A DNA stretch of 56,567 nucleotides from Anaerolineae bacterium (GTDB lineage Bacteria; Chloroflexota; Anaerolineae; Aggregatilineales; Phototrophicaceae), in assembly GCA_022843385.1 (NCBI GenBank), contig JALHNT010000045.1:1-56567 (forward strand), written 5' to 3'. The notes under the pieces were generated by a model, which worked only from the letters and a program-made list of their open reading frames with translations, did not search any database and was not told the DNA's origin. Position numbers and translations under genes: made by a program. Below are positions 56,496-56,567 of the stretch, one piece after another; the first letter of the stretch is position 1; each line of letters starts with the position of its first letter.

Positions 56496-56567
56496 AAAAA
56501 TACATGCGGGTTATCGATCAGACGGATGCATCGTTAGCCAGGCCGCGTTAGCTCGAAAGGGCGCGCT

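Overview
The window looks like part of a Chloroflexota (probably Anaerolineae-type) genome or large plasmid. This is inferred from the mix of families: long Thr/Pro-rich linkers in exported proteins, DUF2085, DUF3105 and DUF2933 proteins, HisKA_3/NarL sensor-regulator pairs and a type II (archaeal-type) glyceraldehyde-3-phosphate dehydrogenase. No rRNA, tRNA or CRISPR array was seen.

Positions 1 to about 18,000 form a mobile-element backbone. A minus-strand block (1-6023) encodes a polytopic VirB6/TrbL-like transfer protein and three anchored or exported proteins. It is followed by two NarL-like regulators without kinases. A plus-strand block then carries a ribbon-helix-helix protein, a DUF3987-like ATPase, a CHC2/TOPRIM primase, a small protein, a large serine recombinase, ParA, ParB and a primase-helicase. 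Between the blocks lies a 22-bp tandem repeat array (five exact-period units at 7758-7867, two or three in the opposite orientation at 6837-6902). It resembles plasmid iterons or a multi-site operator.

Positions 18,000 to 56,200 form a copper and envelope-redox island. It holds three P1B ATPases (one CPH type, two CPC type), a Met-rich multicopper oxidase fused to a beta-propeller, HMA chaperones, DUF305, DUF2933, YceI, rhodanese, two paralogous cytochromes c, a TlpA/DsbA/DUF3105 operon, a cupredoxin, DoxX and three two-component systems. One kinase ends in a YHS metal-binding domain, another has a Met-rich sensor loop. A palindromic operator of the form TACGCCA-N2-TGGCGTA occurs 11 times in seven promoter regions of this island and was not seen in the mobile-element intergenic regions. 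Its 7-2-7 geometry is that of NarL-family sites, so the two NarL-type regulators of the island are the natural candidates.

The most striking observation is two genes with in-frame TGA codons at cysteine positions. At 32369-32776 a thioredoxin-fold lipoprotein has UPPU in place of CPPC. At 32918-33406 a DUF1573-like protein has GC-U-PP. Each has a 6-bp stem with a 5-base loop, G at loop position 2, 17-18 nt after the (nearest) TGA, as expected of a bacterial SECIS element. Both would be annotated as truncated genes by standard gene finding. The two lie 141 bp apart, convergent, between two copper ATPases.

The window ends with a Met/His-rich exported protein and a roughly 180-bp imperfect inverted repeat that looks like a MITE or a structured RNA.
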